A stretch of DNA of 64,000 nucleotides from positions 58,679 to 122,678 of the forward strand of contig CANRBX010000003.1 in NCBI GenBank assembly GCA_947628955.1, read 5' to 3'. Positions 17,657 through 26,927 of this stretch are shown one piece after another (the first letter of the stretch is position 1; the number at the start of each line of letters is the position of its first letter). This stretch comes from an uncultured Lachnospiraceae bacterium. Its GTDB lineage: Bacteria; Bacillota; Clostridia; Lachnospirales; Lachnospiraceae. The position numbers and the translations under genes were made by a program. The notes below the pieces were generated by a model, which saw nothing but the letters and a program-made list of their open reading frames with translations, was not told where the DNA came from and made no database searches.

Positions 17657-18078
17657 ATGATAAAGTGGTTATTGAAGGAAGCATATATGGTAAGAAGAAA
17701 GTTACTATCTGCTATAAAAAGAAATCCAAGGTTTTATATTATCTTGTTTTGCCTGAGAAATGCTAAGTCTTTGGATTTGTATAATTTAATGCAAGGATAC
17801 TATGAAAAAATTCAGATTATTCAACATTGTTAATTAAGCATAATGGTGAAAGCAATATTGGAAAAACTATATATCATATATCAGCTGGAGCTGAAGGAAA
17901 TGACTATCGGGGATTTTTTGCCCTTATGAGAGGCGTATTGGAAGGTATATCCTATGCAAAAAGCATGGGCCTTATACCTGTGGTAGAATGGGGGTGCGGG
18001 ACATTTTATTATGATACGGATATGGAGGTATTGAGCAAGAATGCCTTTGACTATTATTTTGCACCAGTTTGGTATTAG
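17657..18078 (+). pseudogene. Broken glycosyltransferase-like gene (fucosyltransferase/NodZ-like N terminus)
   Basis: A short frame from ATG 17657 (57 codons) and a second frame 17827-18078 join if one base is added or lost in the A-run near 17804-17810: YYEK then continues as NSDYSTLLIKHNGE. The combined sequence has a basic N terminus, GKTIYHISAGAEGNDYRGFF and GISYAKSMGLIPVVEWG, resembling the start of transferases with a fucosyltransferase-like fold, and then stops at TAG 18076. The rest of the gene is missing. The family guess is weak; that it is a broken gene is well supported. Confidence 0.55.
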
Positions 18079-18227
18079 GTTTATGTAGGAATGTTGTTAA
18101 TAGAGGCTTATGGAGACGTGCCAAGAGGATCAAAGACAGGTAAATAATTCTATTATTGCTCAGATAGATTTGCAATGTGGATTAATCTATCATTTTTGTT
18201 GCTATTTTTTATACGACGGTGGGTTAT

Positions 18228-19349
18228 ATGAAAGACAAGATAGTACTTGTAACATTATATGATAATGTGAATTTTGGCAATAAACTTCAGAACTATGCCG
18301 CACAGAAATACTTTGAATTGATGGGCTTCGATGTGGAAACTTTACCATGTTCGCAGCAACTTTTACCGAAACGTAACATTGTGATGTTTTTCAAACGTAT
18401 TGTTCATCGTGTTTTACAGGTAAACGGCTTTGAAAAAGAAAAGAAGAAATATGTTGAAGCATCAAGTCATCGGAGAGAGTATATAAAGACTTTTTCTGAC
18501 GAATATCTTAGGCTTGGGGAAGACTGCGGTTATATCAACCTCAAAGGAAAACTTGACGCAAAGTATTTTGTCACAGGTAGCGATCAGGTTTGGCACTATA
18601 TGAAACGAGATATAAGGGCGCTCGAATACTTCCTCCTGACATTTGCTGTTCCATCTCAACGCCTGACCATTGCTCCAAGCTTCGGATTTGACGAATTCCC
18701 GAAAAAATATCTTAAAACTTACAAAAAAGGTCTTGAAGGTTTTGAATATCTATCCGTCCGCGAAGAACGCGGCGCCGAGCTCATCAAAGAAGTGACCGGC
18801 AAAGAGGCGACAGTGCTTCTCGACCCGACAATGCTTATTGATACCTCAGAGTGGCTGAAAATTCTCAAAAAGCCCTCGCAGTACATTGATAACAACTACA
18901 TTTTTGTCTATACTTTGGGCGGCTTTAAGGGAGAAATAAAGAAAAAGACCTGCAAGCTTGCTGATGAGCTCGGTCTGAAAGTCATTGACATCATGGGCAT
19001 CGACAGCGGCTACTATATTCACACCCGCCCGGACGAGTTTTTGTACTGGATACATAATGCGCAGCTCATCGTGACGGACAGCTTCCATGCATCGGTTTTT
19101 TCAATCTTGTTTAAGAGGCCGTTTGTTGTGACCGAGCGTTCGGATCTGAAGGGCATGGGTAGCAGGCTTGATACACTTTTTAATAAGTTTGGGATCTCGG
19201 GCAGGCATTTTGACGAGCTTAAGGACGGATTTGAAGAGTCGGGGGAGATTCGGGACAAACTGTTTGCGGTGGATTATTCAGATGTGCCGGAGATCCTAGA
19301 AGTCGAAAGAAAAAAGGCTGAGGAATTTTATAAAAAAGTGTTTTCATGA
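18228..19349 (+). CDS. Polysaccharide pyruvyl transferase family protein
   Basis: 373 residues from ATG 18228 behind GACGGTGGG. DNVNFGNKLQNYAAQKYF at the N terminus, FVTGSDQVWHY, SVREERGAELI, LLDPTML and VTDSFHASVFSILFKRPFVV are the signature blocks of the PS_pyruv_trans family. Members add a pyruvate ketal to a sugar, or act as other transferases with a GT-B-like fold. The 3' half is visibly richer in GC than the 5' half, so the gene may be a mosaic. A second, truncated head of the same family follows at 19505. Confidence 0.85.
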   Translation: MKDKIVLVTLYDNVNFGNKLQNYAAQKYFELMGFDVETLPCSQQLLPKRNIVMFFKRIVHRVLQVNGFEKEKKKYVEASSHRREYIKTFSDEYLRLGEDCGYINLKGKLDAKYFVTGSDQVWHYMKRDIRALEYFLLTFAVPSQRLTIAPSFGFDEFPKKYLKTYKKGLEGFEYLSVREERGAELIKEVTGKEATVLLDPTMLIDTSEWLKILKKPSQYIDNNYIFVYTLGGFKGEIKKKTCKLADELGLKVIDIMGIDSGYYIHTRPDEFLYWIHNAQLIVTDSFHASVFSILFKRPFVVTERSDLKGMGSRLDTLFNKFGISGRHFDELKDGFEESGEIRDKLFAVDYSDVPEILEVERKKAEEFYKKVFS

Positions 19350-19504
19350 AGGACGATGAGGTTTATAGGGGATGTATAGATGGGTTTTAATTGAAACACA
19401 AAAGAATACTCATCAAGCAAGAAATGAAGTTTAGTTACATCTCAATCTCATTCAGTTGTAATTGGTATATATAATATAACATGTTATTTTTAGAGAATAA
19501 AATA

Positions 19505-19660
19505 TTGAAAATAGGAATTATAACAAAGCTTTCATTAAACACGCTATATTATGAAAATCGTTTGTAATCGTATGCTTTAAACAGATACCTTATAAAGGAA
19601 TGTCCGGCAGAAGTGGAGACTGTACTTTTGGATAGTAGGGAAAAGGGAAAGTATACGTAA
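19505..19660 (+). pseudogene. Truncated 5' end of a second polysaccharide pyruvyl transferase gene
   Basis: In frame from 19505 the sequence reads KIGIITKLSLNTLYYENRL, a stop, then SYALNRYLIKECPAEVET and VLLDSREK before a stop at 19658. It matches the usual N terminus of this family (K-I-G-I-I-T, N-R-L-Q-x-Y-A-L, V-E-T), with the expected Gln codon CAA changed to TAA. Nothing of the rest of the gene remains. Confidence 0.6.
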
Positions 19661-19662
19661 TT

Positions 19663-19947
19663 ATGTGTATATTTGTGCAGACTATTTATTACCAGAAAAA
19701 GGTAAGGCTGGATATGAAGGCATATTATAAGGAGATGCTCAGGCTTCTTCCCGGATGGATACTACCTTTTGCGGCAGGGGCAGCAACCATGTATTTTGGT
19801 ATTGTCCATGCAAGCTATGTATCTGTTTTTCTGTATGCTGTTTTATATACTGTTATATTCGGAACATCTGTGTGGTGTATTTCACTTTCGGAAAGAGAAA
19901 AAGGGTATGTTAAGAGCATTGTCAATAGGATAATAGTTAGAAAGTGA
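19663..19947 (+). pseudogene. C-terminal fragment of a Wzx-like polysaccharide flippase
   Basis: 94 codons. YYKEMLRLLPGWILPFAAG, a membrane segment with MYFGIVHASYVSVFLYAVLYTVIF, and a short basic cytoplasmic tail look like the last two helices and tail of an oligosaccharide flippase. An intact flippase with different sequence is at 30522. This piece is too short to function as a transporter and directly follows another gene fragment, so I read it as a recombination remnant. Confidence 0.5.
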
Positions 19948-19970
19948 TATAAGGAGATAAGGGAAAAGGC

Positions 19971-20615
19971 ATGCTATCAAGAGCGAAAAGTGTATTTAAA
20001 TTAGATATGATTAAGTTTGTTTACTATAATTATCTATGCAGAGCTGTCGCCAGAAATAATGGCAGCAGGATATTTCCATACAAAGGGGCAAAAATTGAAT
20101 TAAGACCGGGAGCAAGAATTGTATTGAATGGGGATTTCCATATCGGTACAGGAAAAGTTAAAGGGTCAAAGGCAGAGACATATTGCCAGTTGTATGAAAA
20201 TTCTCTGCTGGAAATTAATGGGAAGGTGACCCTTGCCTATGGGTCTATGGTGCAGGCACATCATGATGCGGAAGTGCAGATTGGGGAAGCCCATATCAAT
20301 ACACGGGCAACCATAATCGCTGATAAGAAAATATCCATTGGGAATGACGTATTGATATCGAGAGACGTGACGATATTTGACAGTGATTTCCATCCGGTTT
20401 TTGACGCGGATGGAAACAGGACGAATGAACCACAGGAAGTGTGGTTGGATGACCATGTCTGGCTGGGGGTGAAGGCAACCGTTCTTCGGGGTGTCCACAT
20501 TGGGTCAGGCGCTGTTGTCGGAGCAAGTGCATTAATTACGAAAGATGTTCCGTCGAAGGCCATGATAAGTGCAACGCCGGGAAGGGCTTTCGGATACATT
20601 GAATGGAAGGCATAG
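19971..20615 (+). CDS. Left-handed beta-helix (hexapeptide repeat) acyltransferase
   Basis: 214 residues. Repeats of the [LIV]-G-x4 type run from about residue 45 to the end, including IGEAHINTRATIIADKKISI, GNDVLISRDVTIFDSDFHPV (His of the active site) and VWLGVKATVLRGVHIGSGAV. This is the maltose/galactoside O-acetyltransferase branch that uses acetyl-CoA. A capsule sugar O- or N-acetyltransferase is likely. From here to about 25780 the genes are richer in GC than their neighbours, which suggests a separate module. Confidence 0.85.
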   Translation: MLSRAKSVFKLDMIKFVYYNYLCRAVARNNGSRIFPYKGAKIELRPGARIVLNGDFHIGTGKVKGSKAETYCQLYENSLLEINGKVTLAYGSMVQAHHDAEVQIGEAHINTRATIIADKKISIGNDVLISRDVTIFDSDFHPVFDADGNRTNEPQEVWLDDHVWLGVKATVLRGVHIGSGAVVGASALITKDVPSKAMISATPGRAFGYIEWKA

Positions 20616-20619
20616 GGAT

Positions 20620-22464
20620 ATGGAGCGAGATCGTTTAAAAAGCATACCGGACGGGCTTGATGTGGTGAATATCGGTTCCGGCCCGAGTCTCTATGACTTT
20701 GATTGGAGTGCGGTTCCGGAAATCAAAGGGTATAACCTTGCGGTTTCGCCGGAAGATTTCAGGTATGATGCCCGGATGATCCGGAACTATGGTTACCATT
20801 TGAAGACAAACGGGATTGCCATCATTGTGATATGCCCGCTCTCGTTTGCGGAAAATGAGTATCTGTATAGAGATAGTTTTTCCGAAAAGTATGTCGGTCT
20901 GCTCCCTCAAGAAGATGTGGATCTGCCCGTGTGGAAATACATGCTGTATCGGACTGTTCCCAGTATTGTCCCGGCAAAGAATACAGTTATCCGTTATATT
21001 CAGGCGGTGAGGAGGAGAATTAAAAGCGCAGAAGCACCGAGTGGAAGAAGCAGGCCTGAGACAAAGCCAGTTTCAGGAGTATCAGCTCTGGTAAACGGCT
21101 GGATTAAAGATAACCAATATCTTAAGGATTTGAAAGATCCCTCCCAGGCAGATTACTATAAAGATACTTTTAGGCGGAAGCGCCGTGATCTGATGGATGT
21201 GGCAGACGGATGCTTCTCTCAGGGGCTTTTTCCGGTTCTTCTGCTGCCCCCGATGAGCAGCCAGTTGTGGGAGTATATGTCGCAGGAGTTTGTACGGAGA
21301 TTTGTTTATGACAATCTCTCGGGAATACAGGCAAGGGGAATTCCCCTTCTTGATTACATGGATGACGGACGCTTCCAGGAATCGGGCTGCTATGACAATA
21401 ACGGGCTCTTCTTGAACAAAGCGACACGGAAGCAGTTTACCAGGATCGTATGGAACGATATCCGGAAAATTGATCAAAGCACTAGAATCTATAGAAAGGG
21501 AAACAGAACTGTGGAAATGGAAAAGAATTCCGACACATATGTCCTGCGCAACAGCGTAAAACTCCCATATATCTGTTTTGGAACAGGGGTAATATGGAAA
21601 TATACCAGGAGCCCGATCCTGTTTCTGAAATATAATATCCGGGAAGTATTATCCTCTATAAAACACAGGAAATGGAACCGGGAACTCTACGGCAATACCC
21701 ATATCAATGGAATCCTGGAAGCGGCGTACGCATCAGGATTCCGTTTTTATGATACAGGACGGATTTATGGACGTTCTGAAAAGGCAATAGGGAAAGAGGT
21801 CGCATCAAATGGCGGTGTCCTGATCGCAACGAAATGCTCAGCTATGGATGTGGAGCGCAGATATTCCCCGATGACTGTCAGTGGGAATCTGGATCAGTCC
21901 CTTAAAAACCTGAAGAGGGAAAAAGCTGACTTGCTGCTTCTTCACTGGCCGGAGGGAAAACACTGGGTAGAGTATTATGCTCGGATTGTAGAGGAATACC
22001 ATAAGGGCCGCTGCAGGGCTTTCGGTGCCTGCAACATGGAACTGGAACACCTGAAGAAGCTGGAGGAAGCGGGCATGGAGCTTCCTATGGTGCTGCAGAC
22101 GGAGATACACCCTTTGAATACAAACAAAGAGATACTGGAGTACTGCAGAAAGCATCAGATCCAACTGATGGCGCATACCCCTACGGGACGCCTGAATAAA
22201 GACATCAGTGAAAATAGGACATTGCAGGAGATATCCGGGAAGTATGGAAAGTCAGCTGTTCAGGTTATCCTGAGGTGGCATTATCAGAACCGGGTCATTC
22301 CTGTTGTGAGCTGCTTTTCCAAAGAACACATGGAAGAGAATACAGATATCCTGGATTTTTCACTGACAGATGATGAAATGCGTCTGATTGATGGAATGAA
22401 CAGGAATCAGAGGCTGCTGGATGCAAGAGGAATTGATGATCCTAATTATATTTATAATGATTAA
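20620..22464 (+). CDS. Fusion protein: SGNH-like N-terminal domain plus aldo/keto reductase
   Basis: 614 residues from ATG 20620. The first ~280 residues (VNIGSGPSLYDFDW, LPVLLLPPMSSQLW and similar) look like an SGNH/GDSL-type fold such as is found in alginate- or FkbH-linked proteins, but I see no clear catalytic triad. From residue ~300 a full aldo/keto reductase follows: CFGTGVIW, FYDTGRIYGRSEKAIG (Asp and Tyr), LIATKCS (Lys), LLLLHWPEG (His), and SAVQVILRWHYQ. The tetrad Asp-Tyr-Lys-His is complete, so NADPH-linked reduction of a carbonyl is expected. The fusion, next to an ACP and FkbH, suggests work on an ACP-bound or glycan-bound keto group. Confidence 0.75.
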   Translation: MERDRLKSIPDGLDVVNIGSGPSLYDFDWSAVPEIKGYNLAVSPEDFRYDARMIRNYGYHLKTNGIAIIVICPLSFAENEYLYRDSFSEKYVGLLPQEDVDLPVWKYMLYRTVPSIVPAKNTVIRYIQAVRRRIKSAEAPSGRSRPETKPVSGVSALVNGWIKDNQYLKDLKDPSQADYYKDTFRRKRRDLMDVADGCFSQGLFPVLLLPPMSSQLWEYMSQEFVRRFVYDNLSGIQARGIPLLDYMDDGRFQESGCYDNNGLFLNKATRKQFTRIVWNDIRKIDQSTRIYRKGNRTVEMEKNSDTYVLRNSVKLPYICFGTGVIWKYTRSPILFLKYNIREVLSSIKHRKWNRELYGNTHINGILEAAYASGFRFYDTGRIYGRSEKAIGKEVASNGGVLIATKCSAMDVERRYSPMTVSGNLDQSLKNLKREKADLLLLHWPEGKHWVEYYARIVEEYHKGRCRAFGACNMELEHLKKLEEAGMELPMVLQTEIHPLNTNKEILEYCRKHQIQLMAHTPTGRLNKDISENRTLQEISGKYGKSAVQVILRWHYQNRVIPVVSCFSKEHMEENTDILDFSLTDDEMRLIDGMNRNQRLLDARGIDDPNYIYND

Positions 22465-22510
22465 GCAGTTTCTATGATATCAATAAAAATATGAAATAGA
22501 AGGCGTGGTT

Positions 22511-23767
22511 ATGCGGGACAATATTGAATGTATAAGCTCATCTGTCTGTACGGGGTGCGGGCTGTGCGCGAACATCTGCCCAAGAGACGCGGTTGCGATG
22601 GAAGAAGGATCTGAGGGGCTGAAGATGCCGCGGATTGCTCCTGAAAAATGTATCCACTGTGGCATCTGCCTGAATAAATGTGTAGCCAACCCGAAACGTC
22701 GGAGTCATCCTGAACCGCATTTCATGGGGAAAGGATATGCAGCCTGGGTGAAAAACCCTGATGTCAGGATCAACAGCACCTCCGGCGGATTATATTATGC
22801 CCTAGCGAAGCATTTGCTGGATACAGGGGATTACATATGCGGCTGCGCGTTTACGGATGATTATAAACGGGCAGGGCATATCCTCGGCAATACCAGGGAA
22901 ACCCTGCTGCGGACAATGCGCTCCAAATACATCCAGAGCGATATCGGGCTTGCTTACCGGAGGATTCGGGAAGTCCTGGAGTCCGGGAAAAAGGTGCTGT
23001 TTGTCGGTACGCCGTGCCAGGTCGATGCGCTGCGCTCCTTTGTCAGCGACAAATGTGAAAACCTGGTGACCTGTGATTTTGTATGTCGTGGCGTCAATTC
23101 GCCTAAAGCATATCAGAATTTCCTCAGAACTCTCGAGAAAAAGTATGGTTCGAAAGTGAAGGCGGTTCATTTTAAAAATAAGCGGTTTGGCTGGACCAGC
23201 CTGTCCACCCATGTCATTTTTGAAAATGGGAAGTCGTATTATAGGGACAGGTTTACCGATCCATGGATCAACGGTTACGTAACAGGCCATTTCTTCATGA
23301 GGGAGTGCTGCTATAACTGCAAATATGCAGATACAGAGCGGTATGGGGACATAACGATCGGGGATTTCTGGGGCAGTGGCGCTGGCGTATCCGAGGAATT
23401 GTTTGCCGGTGTTTCCTGTGTTTCTGTCAATACGGATAAAGGAAGGCAACTGTTCGAACAGGCGGCAGATATGCTGGAAGTCTGCCCTGTCAGTATTTCT
23501 GAAATCGTAGAAGGGAACGGCTGCCTGAATCATTCAATTTTGAAAGTGCCTGCAGAACGGAGCGCGTTTTTTGCCCGGTGCGAAGAGGAAGATTTTGATA
23601 AACTTGTTTATGAACTGCTGGGATGGGACTATCTTCGGAAATGTAAAAACAGTGCCAAAAGTTTTGTTACAACAGTGCGGAACCGCCGGCTCAACCGGGA
23701 ATCGGGGGAATATATAGACAGGATATTGGATGACATGGGGGAACTGAATGATGGAGAGACTGTATGA
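22511..23767 (+). CDS. Coenzyme F420 hydrogenase/dehydrogenase beta-subunit-like Fe-S protein
   Basis: 418 residues from ATG 22511. The N terminus has two 4Fe-4S motifs, CTGCGLCANICP and CIHCGICLNKC. Then follow NSTSGGLYYALAKHLLD, VGTPCQVDALR, CDFVCRGV and ERYGDITIGDFWG, typical of the FrhB/FdhB family. In capsule loci this family often sits by pyruvyl transferases and is thought to carry out a flavin- or Fe-S-linked redox step on a sugar or lipid carrier. The exact reaction is not known. Its end overlaps the acp start by 20 bases, giving a tight unit with acp and fkbH. Confidence 0.85.
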   Translation: MRDNIECISSSVCTGCGLCANICPRDAVAMEEGSEGLKMPRIAPEKCIHCGICLNKCVANPKRRSHPEPHFMGKGYAAWVKNPDVRINSTSGGLYYALAKHLLDTGDYICGCAFTDDYKRAGHILGNTRETLLRTMRSKYIQSDIGLAYRRIREVLESGKKVLFVGTPCQVDALRSFVSDKCENLVTCDFVCRGVNSPKAYQNFLRTLEKKYGSKVKAVHFKNKRFGWTSLSTHVIFENGKSYYRDRFTDPWINGYVTGHFFMRECCYNCKYADTERYGDITIGDFWGSGAGVSEELFAGVSCVSVNTDKGRQLFEQAADMLEVCPVSISEIVEGNGCLNHSILKVPAERSAFFARCEEEDFDKLVYELLGWDYLRKCKNSAKSFVTTVRNRRLNRESGEYIDRILDDMGELNDGETV

Positions 23768-23990
23768 GATCCAGGATATAGTACAGGATGTTCTGGGAGA
23801 TGCATCAATAACAATTGATCAACAAAGTACAGCAGCCGATGTAAAGGGATGGGATTCGCTGGCAAATGTCCAGATCATCCTGGCGATCGAGGATACATTC
23901 GGAGTGGAATTCTCCCTGGATGAGATGACAAGTTTCCACTGTATCGGGGATATCATAAGAACGATTGAACAAAAAACGGGAGAAAGATAA
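23748..23990 (+). CDS. Acyl carrier protein
   Basis: 80 residues, acidic, with the phosphopantetheine site GWDSL (Ser37) followed by ANVQIILAIEDTFGVEF, the helix II/III pattern of ACPs. It overlaps the preceding gene and ends two bases before fkbH. FkbH proteins load a glyceryl unit from 1,3-bisphosphoglycerate onto a dedicated ACP, so this ACP is probably the glyceryl carrier and not the fatty acid ACP. ATG 23748 and 23751 are both possible starts. Confidence 0.9.
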   Translation: MMERLYEIQDIVQDVLGDASITIDQQSTAADVKGWDSLANVQIILAIEDTFGVEFSLDEMTSFHCIGDIIRTIEQKTGER

Positions 23991-23992
23991 TT

Positions 23993-25780
23993 ATGCACAG
24001 CATGTTAAGTTATCCATTGGATACACCCCGGATCATGAGAAAACGCAGGATGATACGTCAGGAACTGTTGGAGAGAAATACGCAGATGACAGACAAGCGC
24101 ATCGCGATCCTCGGCGGCTCCACGACGCATGATATCAGGGAGATTTTGGAACTGTTCCTCCTTGACCAGAATATCAGGCCGTTATTTTACGAATCGGAAT
24201 ACGGCCAGTACTGGCAGGACGCAATGTTCGGGACAGACACACTGAGGGAATTTAAGCCGGATATCATATTCATACATACATCTAACCGGAATATCACGGA
24301 ATATCCATATGCCGCCAGTACTGCTGAGGATGTGGATGAGCTTTTGCAGGCGCAGTTTCATCATTTTGTGACGATGTGGAATAAACTGCAGCAGGAATAC
24401 CATTGCCCGATCATACAGAATAATTTTGAATACCCGTATTACAGACTAAGGGGAAACAGGGATGCGGTAGATGTGCAGGGCAGGGTATGCTTTATTGCCC
24501 GCCTCAATATGCTATTCGCCGGATATGCCAGGGAGCATCAAAATTTTTTTATAAATGACATTAATTATCAGTCTGCGGATTATGGCCTGGAAAAATGGTC
24601 GGACCCGATTGCTTGGTATATGTATAAATATGCGTTGGGCCTGAATGCCATTCCGGTACTGGCATTTAATGTTTCTAATATCATTAAGTCTATATATGGA
24701 AAGAACAAGAAGGCACTGGCACTGGATCTTGACAATACCCTGTGGGGAGGGATTGTCGGAGATGACGGGGTGGAAAATCTGGTCCTGGGACAGGAGACAT
24801 CCATGGGACAGGCGTATACGGAGTTTCAGGAATATCTGAAATGCTTGCAGCGGCAGGGAGTTGTTCTTTGTATCCTGTCAAAAAATGAACCTGAGAATGC
24901 GGTTGCCGGCCTGAACCATCCCCAGATGGTATTAAAGCCGGAAGATTTTGTGGATATAGAGGCAAACTGGGATCCTAAAAGCAAAAACCTGACCCGGGCA
25001 TCACAAAAACTCTCCCTTCTGCCGGAGAGTTTTGTTTTTGTGGACGACAACCCGGCGGAACAGGAGCAAATCCGACAGAGCCTGCCGGAGACAGCGGTCA
25101 TAGAAGCCAGGAAGGTCGAGGAGTTTATCCGACATATTGATAAAGGTGGATATTTTGAAACCACCTGTGTATCCGACGATGACCTTAGACGAAGTGAGAT
25201 GTACAGGGAGAATCTGAGGAGGATGCAGTTGCAGGAATCCTACGCGGATTATGGCGATTATCTGCGTTCCCTGAATATGAGGGCGGAAATACGGCCATTT
25301 GCGGATATTTATATGGCTAGGATTGCCCAGCTGACGAACAAAACAAACCAGTTCAATCTTACAACCAAGAGATTTTCCCAGGAGGAAATAGAAAAAATGG
25401 CAGGTGATGACCATTATATCACCCTTTATGGGAAACTGGAGGACTGTTTTGGTGACAATGGTGTTGTTTCAGTTGTTATTGGTAAGAGCAACGGAGAAGA
25501 GATAGATATTATCTTGTGGCTGATGAGCTGCCGGGTGCTGAAGCGGGATATGGAATACGCAATGATGGATGAATTTGTGTCAAGATGTAGGGAAATTGGG
25601 TTAAAACAGATAAATGGTTATTACTATCCTACACCTAAAAACACAATGGTGAAGGAGTTCTATGGAGCGATGGGATTTGCTGAAGTATCAAAGGATGAAT
25701 CTGGGAATATGAAATGGGAATTAAATATAGAAAAATACAATATGCGTAATAATGTGATTTGTGTTAACGGAGGAATGTGA
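23993..25780 (+). CDS. FkbH-like HAD-IIIC family protein (glyceryl-ACP formation)
   Basis: 595 residues. The N-terminal ~200 residues have RIAILGGSTTHDI, an SGNH-like domain usual in FkbH. At about residue 243 lies the HAD motif ALDLDNTLWGGIVGDDG, then ILSKNEPENA (Lys region) and FVFVDDNPAEQEQI. The C-terminal part, with AQLTNKTNQFNLTTKR and a GNAT-like segment, matches the FkbH family at full length. Known members such as FkbH and OzmB dephosphorylate 1,3-bisphosphoglycerate and attach the glyceryl group to an ACP. With the ACP and the reductases here, transfer of a glyceryl-derived group to the polysaccharide is a reasonable inference. Confidence 0.87.
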   Translation: MHSMLSYPLDTPRIMRKRRMIRQELLERNTQMTDKRIAILGGSTTHDIREILELFLLDQNIRPLFYESEYGQYWQDAMFGTDTLREFKPDIIFIHTSNRNITEYPYAASTAEDVDELLQAQFHHFVTMWNKLQQEYHCPIIQNNFEYPYYRLRGNRDAVDVQGRVCFIARLNMLFAGYAREHQNFFINDINYQSADYGLEKWSDPIAWYMYKYALGLNAIPVLAFNVSNIIKSIYGKNKKALALDLDNTLWGGIVGDDGVENLVLGQETSMGQAYTEFQEYLKCLQRQGVVLCILSKNEPENAVAGLNHPQMVLKPEDFVDIEANWDPKSKNLTRASQKLSLLPESFVFVDDNPAEQEQIRQSLPETAVIEARKVEEFIRHIDKGGYFETTCVSDDDLRRSEMYRENLRRMQLQESYADYGDYLRSLNMRAEIRPFADIYMARIAQLTNKTNQFNLTTKRFSQEEIEKMAGDDHYITLYGKLEDCFGDNGVVSVVIGKSNGEEIDIILWLMSCRVLKRDMEYAMMDEFVSRCREIGLKQINGYYYPTPKNTMVKEFYGAMGFAEVSKDESGNMKWELNIEKYNMRNNVICVNGGM

Positions 25781-25821
25781 TTATATAAATTATTTGTGAT
25801 GAAACATTTGGAGGGACTTTT

Positions 25822-26757
25822 ATGAGCGCTGCATTTATTTGTCCGTTATACGATGTGGGAAAGCATTTTGATTTTGCAGTTGGTTTATATAGAAGTAAAA
25901 TTAAATACAGAATAGAGGCGGATCTGATTTTTATATTTTCTAATACAGAGCAGAAGGATAAATTTGCGCAAAGACTAAAAAACGAAATAGGTGTTGAAAA
26001 TATGATGTACAGTATAATTCCTGAAGCTCTTTGTGTATATAAAGCTCAGGCGGTAACTAAGAAGCTTTATGGATTAAAGGAGTACATGCAAAGTTATGAT
26101 TACATAATTGTAACCGATTGCGAGGCTATATTTCTGCGAAATTTTGACGCGGACAAATTGTCAGAAGAGATATGGAATTCCCGTAGTATGCTTATTTCCA
26201 ATCTATCATCTGGCGGTTTTTATATTATGAGGAAGTGCTATAAGACGATGGGACTCTATTATAATAAAAAATTGCGGAAATCGCTTGGAAGATATAAATA
26301 TAATTTCTGGTTCAATGAACTGCAGGTATATAAATGCTCATATTTAGTGGATTTTTTTGAATGGCTTAAAGGTTTTGATATTGAAAAAATATATAGCACT
26401 TGGGCTTGCTTTGAGTACTATGTATTTTATGCGTATTTATGTTTGGTGCATGGTGTGGGGATCAAGAAGTTGCGATACCTGAGTATTGGTGGCCTTAATG
26501 AGTTCATGTTCGCTTTCAGCCCTAAAAAACAAGAACGGATTATGAAAAAAATGAAGGTACATTGGACTTCTTCAGAAAGAGTCAATTCGGATGACATGGT
26601 GATGAGATTTCATCTGGATCGTACCACGCAGACTGGCGATCATGGATATGTTCATGGAAAAATTCCCAGAATGTATTTGTATGCGAAGCAGATTATCAGA
26701 AGATATTTAATACTTATTAAAGAAATTCCGGAAATGTTAAAGGAACAAAGAGAATAA
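25822..26757 (+). CDS. Putative glycosyltransferase of capsule loci (GT-A-like)
   Basis: 311 residues, AT-rich. DYIIVTDCEAIFLRNFD is a possible D-x-D-like metal site after a strand, and SNLSSGGFYIMRK with NFWFNELQVYK look like a GT-A acceptor region. No membrane segment is evident. I do not recognise a named family. A decayed second copy lies at 29937-30490 with long stretches of near-identity, including the LGRYKYNFWFNELQVYK block and HLDRTTQTGDHGYVH. GGAGGG precedes ATG 25822. Confidence 0.65.
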   Translation: MSAAFICPLYDVGKHFDFAVGLYRSKIKYRIEADLIFIFSNTEQKDKFAQRLKNEIGVENMMYSIIPEALCVYKAQAVTKKLYGLKEYMQSYDYIIVTDCEAIFLRNFDADKLSEEIWNSRSMLISNLSSGGFYIMRKCYKTMGLYYNKKLRKSLGRYKYNFWFNELQVYKCSYLVDFFEWLKGFDIEKIYSTWACFEYYVFYAYLCLVHGVGIKKLRYLSIGGLNEFMFAFSPKKQERIMKKMKVHWTSSERVNSDDMVMRFHLDRTTQTGDHGYVHGKIPRMYLYAKQIIRRYLILIKEIPEMLKEQRE

Positions 26758-26927
26758 AGTATATTATGCCGATTTCTGGAATACCCGAAATGATTCTTTC
26801 AAGTATATATAACTAATTCAAACGATAGATTCTGTCATTGAGAAAAATCCTTAGAATAAAACAGGAAAATTACTATTCCATTGTAAGTAATCAATTGGGA
26901 ACTGAGTAATAAAAGGTGGACAGTAAA

